Shown piece after piece: positions 1 to 8,033 of a stretch of DNA of 64,000 nt. The notes below the pieces were generated by a model. It was not told the origin of the DNA and ran no database searches. It saw only the letters and a list, made by a program, of their open reading frames with translations. Every line of letters begins with the position of its first letter. Positions within the stretch are counted from its first letter, which is position 1. Source of the stretch: Marivibrio halodurans (GTDB lineage Bacteria; Pseudomonadota; Alphaproteobacteria; UBA8366; Aestuariispiraceae); assembly GCF_017963645.1 (NCBI RefSeq), contig NZ_JAGMWN010000002.1:372001-436000 (forward strand). The letters are read 5' to 3'. The translations under genes were made by a program, and so were the position numbers.

Positions 1-324
1 ATGCTGGCCGGCTCCTACTGTCCGCGCTGGGTCCATTTGCTGGACGAGGAGACGGGCGCGCGGTTCCGCGCCATCTCCTTCGTGATGCGGCGGGAATGCG
101 ACCGCTATGCCGGTGATCTGGACCGGGACGAGGCCGCGCGGCGCATCGCGCATGCGGCGGGGCGGCTCGGCCCCTGCCGGGAGTATCTGGAGAACACGGT
201 CCTGGCGCTCCATGAACTCGGCATCGCCGACGGACCGATGCATGACCTTCTCCGCCGGGTGCGCGTGATCGCGGGTGGGGGTGAAGGAGCGGGGGAGGGT
301 CCCCGACTGACGGAGGCATCCTGA
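1..324 (+). CDS. ChaC-like gamma-glutamylcyclotransferase, C-terminal part (5' end outside window)
   Basis: The reading frame is open from the first base of the window, so the ATG at base 1 may be internal and the 5' end is probably missing. The visible 107 residues contain a C-terminal block ([16 protein letters not shown], then a short helix) that resembles the end of ChaC/GGCT-like enzymes, which release 5-oxoproline from gamma-glutamyl peptides such as glutathione in the cytoplasm. The N-terminal beta-barrel with the catalytic Glu of this family is not in the window, so activity cannot be judged. Its stop codon overlaps the msrB start by one base (TGATG), which suggests translational coupling with msrB in a small thiol/redox operon. 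Confidence 0.7.
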   Translation: MLAGSYCPRWVHLLDEETGARFRAISFVMRRECDRYAGDLDRDEAARRIAHAAGRLGPCREYLENTVLALHELGIADGPMHDLLRRVRVIAGGGEGAGEGPRLTEAS

Positions 325-731
325 TGGCCGATTTGGATATGCGGAAGGTCCGCAAGACGGACGAGGAATGGCGGCGTCAATTGACGCCCGACCAGTACAA
401 GGTCACCCGGAAGGGTGGGACGGAACGGCCCTTCAAGAACCAGTTCTGGAACTGCAAGGAACCGGGGACCTATCGCTGCGTTTGTTGCGATGCGCCCTTG
501 TTCGACGCGGAGACGAAGTACGACAGCCGCAGCGGCTGGCCCAGCTTCACCGAACCGGTGACGGACCACGCGGTGGCGGAACGCACGGATCGCTCTCTCT
601 TCATGACGCGCACGGAGGTCTTGTGCGCCACCTGCGACGCGCATCTGGGGCATGTCTTCCCGGATGGCCCGCCGCCGACGGGGTTGCGCTACTGCCTCAA
701 CTCGGCGGCGCTGACGCTCAAGAAGAAATAG
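324..731 (+). CDS. msrB: Peptide-methionine (R)-S-oxide reductase MsrB
   Basis: A cytoplasmic repair enzyme that reduces methionine-R-sulfoxide in proteins, usually recycled by thioredoxin. The 135-residue protein is a complete single SelR domain. The structural zinc cysteines are visible as two CxxC pairs (about C52/C55 and C101/C104), and the catalytic cysteine is C124 in the RYCLNS motif. GWPSF and [10 protein letters not shown] are further family signatures. No signal peptide is seen, so a cytoplasmic location is expected. The gene overlaps the upstream ChaC-like gene by one base, so the two are probably co-transcribed and act in thiol/oxidative stress. The start is fixed by the TGATG overlap. 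Confidence 0.96.
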   Translation: MADLDMRKVRKTDEEWRRQLTPDQYKVTRKGGTERPFKNQFWNCKEPGTYRCVCCDAPLFDAETKYDSRSGWPSFTEPVTDHAVAERTDRSLFMTRTEVLCATCDAHLGHVFPDGPPPTGLRYCLNSAALTLKKK

Positions 732-766
732 CCGGGGCGGGGCGAGTCGGTTAGCGTCCCGTCGTC

Positions 767-2752
767 ATGAATCGCAAGGAACGCAGAGCGGCCGCCAAGC
801 GCAAGGCCCAGACCGGCGGCGCGGGCGGCCTCGTCGTCGGCAACGCCGGTAAGGCGTCCAAGCACCGGGCCGAGGGGCGCGAGGCGCTGTTGACGCTCGG
901 CCGGCAATTGCATGAGCAAGGCCGGTTGCAGGCGGCCGACCGCTATTACGTCCAGGCATTGCAGGCCGATCCGGACGATGCGGAGGCGCTTCGCCTGCGC
1001 GGCGCGCTCGCGCTTCAGATCGGCAATCACGAGGCGGCGGCGGAACTGCTGCGCCGCGCCGCCAAGCATCTGCCGGGGGATGCGGAGGTGCATCTCCATC
1101 TGGCCGCCGCGCTGGAGGGGCTCGGCCGGGCGAAGGAGGCGGAGCGCATCTATCGCAGGGCCGTCGCGCTGGCCCCCGGGGATGTGGGCGCGCGCATGCA
1201 ACTTGGTGCCTTCCTGCGGCTTTCCGGAGATTTCGCGGCGGCGGAGCCGGTGCTGCGGGAGGCCCGCGCGCTCGACCCCGGCCATGCGGCGTCGGCCTAT
1301 CATCTGGCGGCGCTCTTGATCCAGGCGGGCCGGGGGGCGGAAGCCGTCGCCCATGCCGAGGCCGCCCATGCGGCCGACCCGGGGGATGCGGATATCCTGA
1401 TCGTCCTCGGCGTCGCGCGCCAGCATGCGGGCGATTTCTCGGGCGCGGAGGCGGCCTTCCGGTGGGTCGATCGGTTGAAGCCGGGCAATCTCGGCGCGGC
1501 GATCAATCTGGCCTCGCTTCTGGTGGCCGACGGCCGGTTGGTGGAGGCGGAAACGGCTGCGCGCGCGGCCGTCGATGCCGCGCCGGAGAGCGTGCCGGCG
1601 CTGCTCAATCTGGGCGTCGTGCTGACGGCCGCGGAACGGTTCGAGGAAGGGGAGGCGATCTATCGCCGGGCCCTCGACCTCGCGCCGGACTATGCCGAGG
1701 CTTGGGGCAACTATGCCAATCTGTTCCGCATGGCCGGCCGGCACGAGGAGGCGGAGACGGCCTATCGCCGCGCGCTGGCCCTCGATCCGGAGGGCGCGCG
1801 GCACCGTTTCCAGCTCGGCATGGGGCTTCTGGCCCTCGGCCGGTTGGAGGAGGGATGGGCGCTCTACGAACATGGTTTCGCCTGCGGCGAGCGCCGCCCG
1901 AATCGAGAGCCCGACGCCGCGCGCTGGCAGGGCGAGAGGTTGGAGGCGGCGCGCCTGCATATCTGGCCGGAACAGGGGGTGGGGGACGAAATCCGCTTCC
2001 TTGGCCTTGTCGGGGAGGCGGCCGCGCGCGCCGATGGCGAGACGCTTGTCGAATGCGATGCGCGGCTGCTGCCGCTCGCCCGGCGCTCCTTTCCGGGGCT
2101 CGCCTTCGCCGCCACGGACGCGGTCGCGGCGCGGGACGGCGACCGCCGCATTCCGATGGGAAGCCTTGCCGCCATGCTGCGCGCGCGGGTGGCGGATTTC
2201 CCCGACCGCGATGGCTATCTGAAAGCCGATCCGGCGGCCCGGGCGGATTTCGCGGCACGTCTCGCGGCGCTGGGGCCGGGGCTCAAGGTCGGAGTCGCCT
2301 GGCGCAGCGGGCTGACCAGTTCTCGGCGCGACAGCGCGCATGGCCCGCTCGACGAATGGGCGCCGATCCTGACGATGGCGGGTGTCCGGCCGGTCAGTCT
2401 GCAATATGGCGATGTGGAAGGGGAACTGGCCCGCGCCGAGACCGCCCACGACATCAGAATCGCCCGGTGGCCCGATCTCGACCTGAGGCAGGATCTCGAC
2501 CGCGTGGCGGCGTTGATCTCGGAATTGGATCTCGTGATCGCGACGGGAAGTTCCGTCTGCGACCTCGCGGGCGCGCTCGGCGCGCCGCTCTGGGCGCTCT
2601 ACCGGCCGCGGGACTGGGTCATGCTGGGGACCGACGGCACGCCCTGGTATCCCCGCGCGCGGGTCTTCTGCCGCCGTCCGGGAGAGGGCTGGGCGCGGCT
2701 CCTCACCGAGACGGTCGCGCCCAGCCTGGCCGGGCTTCGGGACCGAGGCTAA
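767..2752 (+). CDS. TPR-repeat protein with GT41/GT9-like glycosyltransferase C-terminus
   Basis: A 661-residue protein. It opens with a basic segment (MNRKERRAAAKRK), then about ten tetratricopeptide repeats from roughly residue 30 to 400, with the regular alanine/glycine spacing of TPRs. The C-terminal third (about 400-655) has the features of OGT-like or heptosyltransferase-like folds found behind bacterial TPR arrays: a GVAWRSG strand, a late DLVIATGSSVCDLAGALGAPLW segment and a PWYPRARVF end. This suggests transfer of a sugar to a protein or surface glycan, but donor and acceptor cannot be told from sequence. No signal peptide or membrane segment is seen. It starts 35 bp after msrB on the same strand. 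A purely scaffolding role is the alternative. Confidence 0.82.
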   Translation: MNRKERRAAAKRKAQTGGAGGLVVGNAGKASKHRAEGREALLTLGRQLHEQGRLQAADRYYVQALQADPDDAEALRLRGALALQIGNHEAAAELLRRAAKHLPGDAEVHLHLAAALEGLGRAKEAERIYRRAVALAPGDVGARMQLGAFLRLSGDFAAAEPVLREARALDPGHAASAYHLAALLIQAGRGAEAVAHAEAAHAADPGDADILIVLGVARQHAGDFSGAEAAFRWVDRLKPGNLGAAINLASLLVADGRLVEAETAARAAVDAAPESVPALLNLGVVLTAAERFEEGEAIYRRALDLAPDYAEAWGNYANLFRMAGRHEEAETAYRRALALDPEGARHRFQLGMGLLALGRLEEGWALYEHGFACGERRPNREPDAARWQGERLEAARLHIWPEQGVGDEIRFLGLVGEAAARADGETLVECDARLLPLARRSFPGLAFAATDAVAARDGDRRIPMGSLAAMLRARVADFPDRDGYLKADPAARADFAARLAALGPGLKVGVAWRSGLTSSRRDSAHGPLDEWAPILTMAGVRPVSLQYGDVEGELARAETAHDIRIARWPDLDLRQDLDRVAALISELDLVIATGSSVCDLAGALGAPLWALYRPRDWVMLGTDGTPWYPRARVFCRRPGEGWARLLTETVAPSLAGLRDRG

Positions 2753-2938
2753 GGAAATTGCGAAAAGATCGCGGATAAAGTTTTTTAATAATTCTAGAAT
2801 GCACTTGATTTCGCGCCGTCCAAACGCACATTAGAACTGTTCCAGGGACGAGCCTAGGGCTCGGACCTGACCCAGGTTTTCAGCCGCCGGATAGCTGGCG
2901 GTTTAACCATCTTCAATCCTGAAGGAGGAGGTTCATCC
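2753..2938 (+). promoter_or_regulatory. Peroxiredoxin upstream region with AT-rich 10-bp palindrome
   Basis: This 186-bp gap is the only place for the peroxiredoxin promoter. In a very GC-rich setting it holds an AT-rich block, bases 2778-2800, ending in the perfect palindrome ATTCTAGAAT (2791-2800). The palindrome loosely resembles Irr/ICE-type operators of alphaproteobacteria (inverted TTCTA/TAGAA), but a match by chance is possible. A strong ribosome-binding site (GGAGGAGG, about 2922-2931) precedes the ATG at 2939. Which regulator acts here is not known. Confidence 0.4.
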
Positions 2939-3451
2939 ATGTTGAAGGAAGGCGACAAGGTTCCGGGCGTTACGTTCCGCACGCGCGAGGACGGCAACTG
3001 GAAGGCCGTGACGACCGACGAGATTTTCGGCAACAAGCGCGTCGTCGTGTTCTCCCTGCCGGGGGCGTTCACGCCGACCTGCTCGTCCACGCACTTGCCG
3101 GGTTTCCTCGAGAAGAACGCGGAAGTGCGCGCCCAGGGCGTCGACGATATCTATTGCCTCAGCGTCAATGACAGCTTCGTCATGAACGCCTGGGCGAAGG
3201 AGCAGGGCGTCGACGACGAGGTCAAGATGATCCCGGACGGCAATGGCGAATTCTCGGACAAGATGGGGCAGCTCGTCGACAAGGCCGATCTCGGCTTCGG
3301 CAAGCGCAGCTGGCGCTATGCCATGGTCGTCAATGACGGCACGATCGAGAAGATGTTCGTCGAGCCGGAGAAGCCCGGCGATCCCTTCGAGGTCAGCGAC
3401 GTGGATACCGTCCTTGGCTATCTGAAGGAAGCCAAGGAAAAGGCGGCCTAA
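2939..3451 (+). CDS. Peroxiredoxin, Prx5/PrxII type
   Basis: A thiol peroxidase that reduces hydrogen peroxide and organic hydroperoxides in the cytoplasm. The 170-residue protein has the Prx5 hallmark PGAFTPTCS with the peroxidatic cysteine C48. A second cysteine lies at about C73 (IYCLSVND); the C-terminal resolving cysteine of some Prx5 proteins is absent, so it is probably a 1-Cys or glutaredoxin/glutathione-dependent enzyme. The length and the YAMVVNDG strand near the end fit the family. The gene is monocistronic: it has its own promoter region and is followed by a hairpin terminator at 3480-3514. The start is well set by a strong GGAGG ribosome-binding site. Confidence 0.95.
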   Translation: MLKEGDKVPGVTFRTREDGNWKAVTTDEIFGNKRVVVFSLPGAFTPTCSSTHLPGFLEKNAEVRAQGVDDIYCLSVNDSFVMNAWAKEQGVDDEVKMIPDGNGEFSDKMGQLVDKADLGFGKRSWRYAMVVNDGTIEKMFVEPEKPGDPFEVSDVDTVLGYLKEAKEKAA

Positions 3452-3479
3452 GCGGCCACCTCCCGAGAGGGTACGACGG

Positions 3480-3514
3480 AAAGGGGCATCGCCTTGGCGG
3501 GCGGTGCCCCTTTT
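3480..3514 (+). terminator. Rho-independent terminator after the peroxiredoxin gene
   Basis: A 9-bp perfect stem (AAAGGGGCA at 3480-3488 pairing with TGCCCCTTT at 3505-3513) encloses a GC-rich loop and runs into four T residues. It lies 28 bp after the stop codon of the peroxiredoxin gene. Confidence 0.8.
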
Positions 3515-3546
3515 CTCGTTCGGGCTGTGGGCCCCTTCTTTCGTCT

Positions 3547-3788
3547 GATACCAAATCTTGTTGCTTCTGCCCCATGGGGACGTCCCTCCCGGGTTCTCGG
3601 CTAGGAGCGCGTGCCGTGGCGATGCGGGGCATGGCGAGGCGCGGGCGACGCGCCCTTCGGTCGCGTTCGGCTTCCGTCGGAGGGCGTCAACGCGGCTTGA
3701 CGATGCCCCGCATCGCCCGCGCCACCCTTCCTACCCGACCAAAGCCGAACGCGATCCGCATGAAGCAGGCGCAACAAGATTTGGTATC
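3547..3788. mobile_element. MITE-like element with 18-bp perfect terminal inverted repeats
   Basis: The 18-bp sequence at 3547-3564 (GATACCAAATCTTGTTGC) recurs exactly as its reverse complement at 3771-3788, bounding 242 bp. Inside are nested inverted pairs: 15 bp at 3618-3632 against 3703-3717, 13 bp at 3661-3673 against 3742-3754, and 11 bp at 3638-3648 against 3713-3723. No transposase is encoded; short reading frames inside show no codon-like composition. This is the look of a non-autonomous element or a large REP-type repeat. I could not see a clear target-site duplication. The right terminus overlaps the stop codon of the Rieske gene (TGA read at 3789-3787), so the element may have replaced that gene's original end. 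Confidence 0.65.
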
Positions 3789-5454
3789 ACGCTTCCGCGC
3801 GCACGAAGTCGATCGATTGCCGGGCGGTGCGCAGGGCATGCTTGCGCTTGAGGGGGCTGTGGAGGAAGCGGTCTAGGGCGGCGGCCGCGAGGCCGTGCCA
3901 CGGGGCCTCGGGGCGCTCCACCGCTTCCTCGGCCAGCGCGACGGTCAGCTTCAGCTTGTGGGCGGAGACGATATATTCGAACTCCCCATGATCGAGGAGC
4001 CCGTCCAGCACGTCGGCATGGAAGCGCTCCGGCATGTCGACCGCCCACGCCTCCGGAACCGTCCCGTATTCCCGCGTCCGGTCGGTGAAGGCCGCGTTGC
4101 GCCCGAGGAAACAACCGATTTGCAACAGACCCGCCGGCCAGATATCCGGCGCGCGTTCCGCCAGCTTGCGCACGGCGTTGCCGAAGGTCAGCGCGTGCGT
4201 GAAGTCGAGCCAGGTGACGTTCTGCGATACCGGGCCGTCGGTTCGTGCCTGCCAGGACAGATCGAAGCGCAGCATCTGGTCCGCCGCCGCCGCGAGAAGC
4301 CGGTCATAGAGCACCAGCGGATCGGCCGCCGCCCCGGCCCGGCGCGTCGCCGCCAGGACCTTGCGCACGGAATCGCGCGCGAGCGTTTCGGCCGCGGGCA
4401 AGTCGCCGGTGCCCGCGCGCCAGGCGGCGAGCGAGGGCGCGTACTCCTTGAATTCCGGAATCAGATCCTCGCGCGGGGCGAGGACGAGGCTTCGGGTCAG
4501 CATCGCCAGGATGGCTTCCAGCGTCTCCCGGTCGGGGGCGAGCCAGGCGATCAGGTCGCGGGTCTTGTAGGTATAGATCGCGGAATGGCCGAAATCGGCG
4601 TAATGGGCCAACGCCGCGCGGGCGAAGCTGGGCTCCAGCGCGTCCCAGGTAAGGCCCGCATCGAGCGCGCCGCGCATGCGGGCGAGCGCGCCCGCCTCGT
4701 CCTCCGCCTCGACGGCCGCCAGGAAGGCGGCCTCGTCCCAATCCGCCGTGCCGCCCGGAAAGGGATGGCGGGGGCAGCGCTGGCCGTCCCAGGCGAAATG
4801 GCCGATCGCCTCCAGATAGGCGACGAGGCGATGCTCCGGCGCGTTCGTGCTCGCTGGTGCCGGGTTCCGCGCCAGGCGTAGCCAATCCGCCGCCGCCGGC
4901 AAGGCGTGCGTCGCGCCATATTCCAAGCGGTCGGCCGTCTCGCGGATCGTCGCGGCGAGCGCGTCGTCGGCACTGCCGCCCGCCTTTTCCAGCCGCGCGA
5001 GCTCGCGCGCCATGCGGTCGTACTCGTGCCGGTCGAAACTGTCGAGAAGCGCCGCGATCGACCGCCGCGCGACCTCGGAGGCGGGCGGGTCGGCGAGGTC
5101 GAGTTCGATCCGTCCGGCCCGCTCGCGCGTGGGATAGGTTCTGAGCCGATCCCCGCCGACCAGCGTCTCGCCGCTTTCCAGATCGAATTTCCAATTATGC
5201 CAATTGCAGGTGAGGAGGCAGGCGCCATCCGCCCCCTTGCTGACACTCCCCTGGGAGAGCGGGTAGCCCTCATGCGGACACTGGTTGTTGCAGGCCCGCA
5301 CGCTCCCGTCGTCGAGGCGGAAGAGCGCGATCTGCTTGCCGCGATCGGTCTTCACCACCCGACGGGCACCGGGGGCCAAGTCATCGCTCGCCAATAGGTC
5401 GGTCCAGCGCGGCGCGCTGTCCGGGTCCGGGGACGTCATCGTGGCATGTCTCAT
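3787..5454 (-). CDS. Rieske [2Fe-2S] protein with long C-terminal helical domain
   Basis: A 555-residue protein. Residues about 16-120 form a Rieske ferredoxin domain with the cluster ligands C59-x-H61 and C83-x2-H86 in the order CPHEGYPLSQG ... CNWHNWKFD. The remaining ~430 residues are alanine-rich and probably all-helical, with several histidines (for example EHRLVAYLEAIGHFAWDG and HALTFGNAVRKL), and match no domain I recognise. No non-haem iron oxygenase motif is evident, so electron transfer to, or sensing by, the C-terminal part is the best guess. It lies 12 bp downstream of the epimerase gene and should share its operon. Its stop codon lies in the right arm of the inverted-repeat element. 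The start could also be Met6 (5439). Confidence 0.85.
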   Translation of the reverse strand: MRHATMTSPDPDSAPRWTDLLASDDLAPGARRVVKTDRGKQIALFRLDDGSVRACNNQCPHEGYPLSQGSVSKGADGACLLTCNWHNWKFDLESGETLVGGDRLRTYPTRERAGRIELDLADPPASEVARRSIAALLDSFDRHEYDRMARELARLEKAGGSADDALAATIRETADRLEYGATHALPAAADWLRLARNPAPASTNAPEHRLVAYLEAIGHFAWDGQRCPRHPFPGGTADWDEAAFLAAVEAEDEAGALARMRGALDAGLTWDALEPSFARAALAHYADFGHSAIYTYKTRDLIAWLAPDRETLEAILAMLTRSLVLAPREDLIPEFKEYAPSLAAWRAGTGDLPAAETLARDSVRKVLAATRRAGAAADPLVLYDRLLAAAADQMLRFDLSWQARTDGPVSQNVTWLDFTHALTFGNAVRKLAERAPDIWPAGLLQIGCFLGRNAAFTDRTREYGTVPEAWAVDMPERFHADVLDGLLDHGEFEYIVSAHKLKLTVALAEEAVERPEAPWHGLAAAALDRFLHSPLKRKHALRTARQSIDFVRAEA

Positions 5455-5466
5455 GACATCAGTCTC

Positions 5467-6423
5467 TCATGCGTCCGATAGGGAGGGAAGCGCGGCGCCG
5501 CCTCGATTGGGGCCGCCGCCCAGGGGAGTCGAGATGGGGGGAGTCGAGATGGGAGGGTCGAGATGGGGGACGGGCCGGCACGGCGTCCAGCCCAGGTCAC
5601 GCCGCGCCTTCCGCGCGTCGATCCGCTGGCTGCGGGCGAATCCGGCGGCGGCCGGCCCCTCGGCGGCGACCGCGGCCGAGACCGGCACGGTCTCGATGAC
5701 GGGGCGCGCGACCCCCCGCCTTGCCGCCAGGGCCCGGATCACCGCGTCGATCGGCACGCCGGAGACCGCGACGGCATTGACGCTTTCACCCCGGGGCAGG
5801 CCGGTCAGCGCGCGGCGATAGAGGTCCGCCAGATCGTCGGCATGGACCATCGGCCAACGTATTCCGGCGTCGCCAATGACCGGCACGGGACGACCGTCCT
5901 CCAGAGCCGCGATCCATGGCGCGATCGCGCCGCGTCCGGCCGAATCGAAGACGAGGCCCGGATGGATCATCACCGCGTCGATATGGGGAAGGTCGGCGAT
6001 GCGCCGCCAGTGATCGACCATCCAGGCGAAGGCGGGCAGGGGGTCGAGCGGCGATGTCTCGTCCCGGAAGATCTGCGGCCCGTCGGGATAGAGCCACACC
6101 CCACCGGTATAGAGAACCCGCGCCCCGGGGGCGAGCGGCAGGCGTCCCGCCTCCAGCGCCGTGATCAGGGGGACCTCCGCCGCGCCCATGTCGGCGGCGG
6201 CGAAATCGGCGGCGCAATGGATCAACGCATCGAAGGGCGCCATGCCCGCGACCGCCGTATCGAGGGTGGCGAGGTCGCCGGACACCACCGCCGCACCCGC
6301 CAGGTCGGGCCGCCGCGCCCCTGCCGGGTCGCGCGTCAGAACCGTGACGGAATGGAATCCGGTAAGCGCGCGCAGGACCGCGCCGCCGATCAATCCCGTT
6401 CCGCCCGTCAGCAGGATATGCAT
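5467..6423 (-). CDS. NAD(P)-binding epimerase/short-chain dehydrogenase-like protein
   Basis: A 318-residue extended-SDR protein that begins MHILLTGGTGLIGG, with the GxxGxxG nucleotide-binding motif at the very N-terminus. Later family features include DALIHCAADF, a YTGGVWLY active-site-like stretch, VMIHPGLVF and a WPMVHADDLADLY motif, typical of NAD-dependent epimerase/dehydratases acting on sugars or small carbonyls; the substrate is unknown. The catalytic YxxxK is not obvious, so it may be atypical. I placed the start at 6423 because an AAGGAAGG ribosome-binding site precedes two tandem ATGs (6426, 6423); longer upstream reading frame would run through the divergent regulator. The C-terminus ends in a short in-frame tandem repeat. 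It probably heads the operon with the Rieske gene. Confidence 0.85.
   Translation of the reverse strand: MHILLTGGTGLIGGAVLRALTGFHSVTVLTRDPAGARRPDLAGAAVVSGDLATLDTAVAGMAPFDALIHCAADFAAADMGAAEVPLITALEAGRLPLAPGARVLYTGGVWLYPDGPQIFRDETSPLDPLPAFAWMVDHWRRIADLPHIDAVMIHPGLVFDSAGRGAIAPWIAALEDGRPVPVIGDAGIRWPMVHADDLADLYRRALTGLPRGESVNAVAVSGVPIDAVIRALAARRGVARPVIETVPVSAAVAAEGPAAAGFARSQRIDARKARRDLGWTPCRPVPHLDPPISTPPISTPLGGGPNRGGAALPSLSDA
5526..5570 (-). repeat. 15-bp tandem repeat, three copies, in epimerase C-terminus
   Basis: Three 15-bp units (GAGTCGAGATGGGGG and two near copies at 5541-5555 and 5556-5570). On the minus strand they encode a repeated five-residue P-I-S-T-P type block near the end of the epimerase. 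The unit is a multiple of three, so copy-number change would not break the frame. Confidence 0.75.
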
Positions 6424-6507
6424 CATCCTTCCTTTATAAATGAATTTCTTTAGAAAGTATCGCGCCATGCGCTTTATTTTTTCAAGGAAAAACTTTATAA
6501 AATAGAT
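6424..6507. promoter_or_regulatory. Divergent promoter region with two TTTATAAA palindromes
   Basis: The 84 bp between the epimerase and the HTH regulator is far more AT-rich than its surroundings. The nine bases CTTTATAAA occur twice in direct orientation, at 6432-6440 and 6493-6501; their TTTATAAA core is an 8-bp palindrome. An imperfect dyad, TTTCTTTAGAAA, lies between them at 6445-6456. These are candidate operator half-sites for the divergent regulator and could also serve as -10 elements. Confidence 0.5.
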
Positions 6508-7236
6508 ATGAAGGAAAAGCCCCCCAACGGAAGCGATCCGGCGACCGCCCAGACACCGGCCCAGACACCGGCCCAGACACCGGCCCATACCCGGCGGCGA
6601 ATTCGCCGGTTGCTGAAACATGGCGGACCGCAACGCGCGGATGACCTGGCCGGGGCGCTTGGGCTTACCGCGATGGCGGTGCGCCAGCATCTCTATGCCA
6701 TGGCGGATGCAGGGGAGGTGGAGGGTACCGCCGTCCCGCAAGCGCGCGGCCGGCCGGCGAAGCATTGGGCGCTGACATCGCGGGCCGACGCCTTTTTCGC
6801 GGACGGGCACGCCGATCTGGCGGTCGGTCTCATCGAAAGTCTGCGTCGCACGCTGGGGGAGGCGGCGATGGAACGGTTGCTCGCCGACCGGACGGCGCAA
6901 CAGATCGCGGCCTATCGCGCGCGTGTCGGGCGGTACGAATCGCTCTATCGCCGGCTTCGGGAACTCGCCGCGATCCGGGGCGAGGAAGGCTATATGGCCG
7001 CCGTGGAACCCGATCCGGACGGTGCGCCCGAATGTTGGCTTCTGGTCGAGAACCATTGCCCCATCTGCCATGCGGCACGCGCCTGCACCGGCTTATGCGC
7101 CCAGGAGCTGACGGTTTTTCGCGAGGTGTTGGGGGAGGCGGTGTCGATCGAGCGGACGGACCATCTGCTCGACGGTGCGCGGCGTTGCGCCTATCGGGTG
7201 CGCGCGCGCGACGTCAGCGGCCGAGGCTCTGCTTGA
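6508..7236 (+). CDS. SufR-like HTH transcriptional regulator with cysteine cluster
   Basis: A 242-residue regulator. Residues about 28-90 form a winged helix-turn-helix (RRIRRLLKHGGPQRADDLAGALGL, then AVRQHL and a GRPAKHW wing). The C-terminal half holds C184, C187, C193, C197 and C227 in the order ENHCPICxxARACTGLC ... RRC, very like the [4Fe-4S]-binding region of SufR-type ArsR-family regulators. It probably senses iron-sulfur status or redox state and controls its own gene and the divergent epimerase-Rieske operon. The N-terminus carries an AQTP tandem repeat (about residues 14-27). The 3' end overlaps the convergent yqeY gene by 23 bp. Confidence 0.83.
   Translation: MKEKPPNGSDPATAQTPAQTPAQTPAHTRRRIRRLLKHGGPQRADDLAGALGLTAMAVRQHLYAMADAGEVEGTAVPQARGRPAKHWALTSRADAFFADGHADLAVGLIESLRRTLGEAAMERLLADRTAQQIAAYRARVGRYESLYRRLRELAAIRGEEGYMAAVEPDPDGAPECWLLVENHCPICHAARACTGLCAQELTVFREVLGEAVSIERTDHLLDGARRCAYRVRARDVSGRGSA
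6547..6590 (+). repeat. 12-bp tandem repeat in the regulator N-terminus
   Basis: Three exact copies of GCCCAGACACCG (6547-6558, 6559-6570, 6571-6582) and a degenerate fourth encode A-Q-T-P repeats before the DNA-binding domain. The 12-bp unit preserves frame, so the linker length may vary between strains. Confidence 0.8.
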
Positions 7237-7681
7237 CCAGCGCGGACGCCTTGCCGAAATCCATCCGTCCGGCATAGCGGGTGCGCAACTCGCCCATCAC
7301 CTTGCCCATCTCCTTCAGGCTGGCGGCATCGAGGGCGGCGATGGTGGAATCGACCGCGTCCCGGGTCTCGCTCTCGCTCAATTGCTTGGGAAGGAACTGG
7401 CGGATGACATCGATTTCCGCCTGTTCCTGTTCGGCGAGTTCGAGGCGCCCCCCCTGTTCGTACATCGCGATCGATTCCTCGCGCTGCTTCACCATGGACT
7501 GAAGCATCTGGAGGATTTCATCGTCGGTTATGCGGCCATCGGGACTCTTGCCCCGGGCGGCGATGTCGCGATCCTGCAGCGCGGCCAGGATCAAGCGCAA
7601 TGTGGAGATCGCGCGTTGATCCTTCGCGCGCATCGCTTCCTTCAGGGCTTGGTTGAGCCGCTCGCGGAAATCATTCGACAT
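7214..7681 (-). CDS. yqeY: GatB/YqeY domain-containing protein
   Basis: A 155-residue, single-domain YqeY protein, similar to the tail domain of the GatB amidotransferase subunit, which binds tRNA. Its cellular role is not firmly known. Family features are the N-terminal RERLNQALKEAMRAKDQ, the central MVKQREESIAMYEQGGR and QFLPKQL segments, and the closing GKVMGELRTRYAGRMDFGKASALVKQSL. It is transcribed away from carA and converges on the SufR-like regulator with a 23-bp overlap. In many alphaproteobacteria yqeY sits between carA and dnaG/rpoD, as it partly does here with carA. Confidence 0.94.
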   Translation of the reverse strand: MSNDFRERLNQALKEAMRAKDQRAISTLRLILAALQDRDIAARGKSPDGRITDDEILQMLQSMVKQREESIAMYEQGGRLELAEQEQAEIDVIRQFLPKQLSESETRDAVDSTIAALDAASLKEMGKVMGELRTRYAGRMDFGKASALVKQSLGR

Positions 7682-8033
7682 CGGGGTGCCTCTCCTTGGC
7701 TGATCAAGGCAGGGCGCGTGGACAGAATGGAGCCTTCAGGCGCCCCCACCCGACCGGTGGCGCACGATATGGGAAAGCATCAGGCGGCGCAACATAGGGT
7801 TATTCGTCTAACTTGTTGATTTTGCAGAAAATCGAAAAAATGACCGGACTTGACCGGGCGCCCCGGGCACCTTATCTCTGCGCTCTGGCTCCCGGCACGG
7901 GACGGGCGGGCCGGGGCCGATCGCGCCGTCGTCGAGTCCTACTGGCTCATGCTCCGGGACCCGCGGTATCGCAATCCACGTCGCCACCGCCCGGGCCGAT
8001 ACCGGCCGAATGCACGCCACCGGGAGCCATGCC
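7682..8033 (+). promoter_or_regulatory. carA/yqeY divergent upstream region (352 bp, no gene)
   Basis: No convincing coding sequence is seen here. An AT-rich stretch at about 7797-7842 is the likely promoter area for carA, with a long GC-rich leader behind it. I did not find a clear attenuator or a PyrR-type element. Confidence 0.4.

Noticed and set aside
3558-3876. Two overlapping ~100-codon frames inside the inverted-repeat element
   Set aside because: Arg/Pro-rich, no ribosome-binding site, and fully inside repeated sequence and the end of the Rieske gene.
6424-7071. Long N-terminal extension of the epimerase frame
   Set aside because: It would run antisense through the HTH regulator; a strong ribosome-binding site supports the ATG near 6423.
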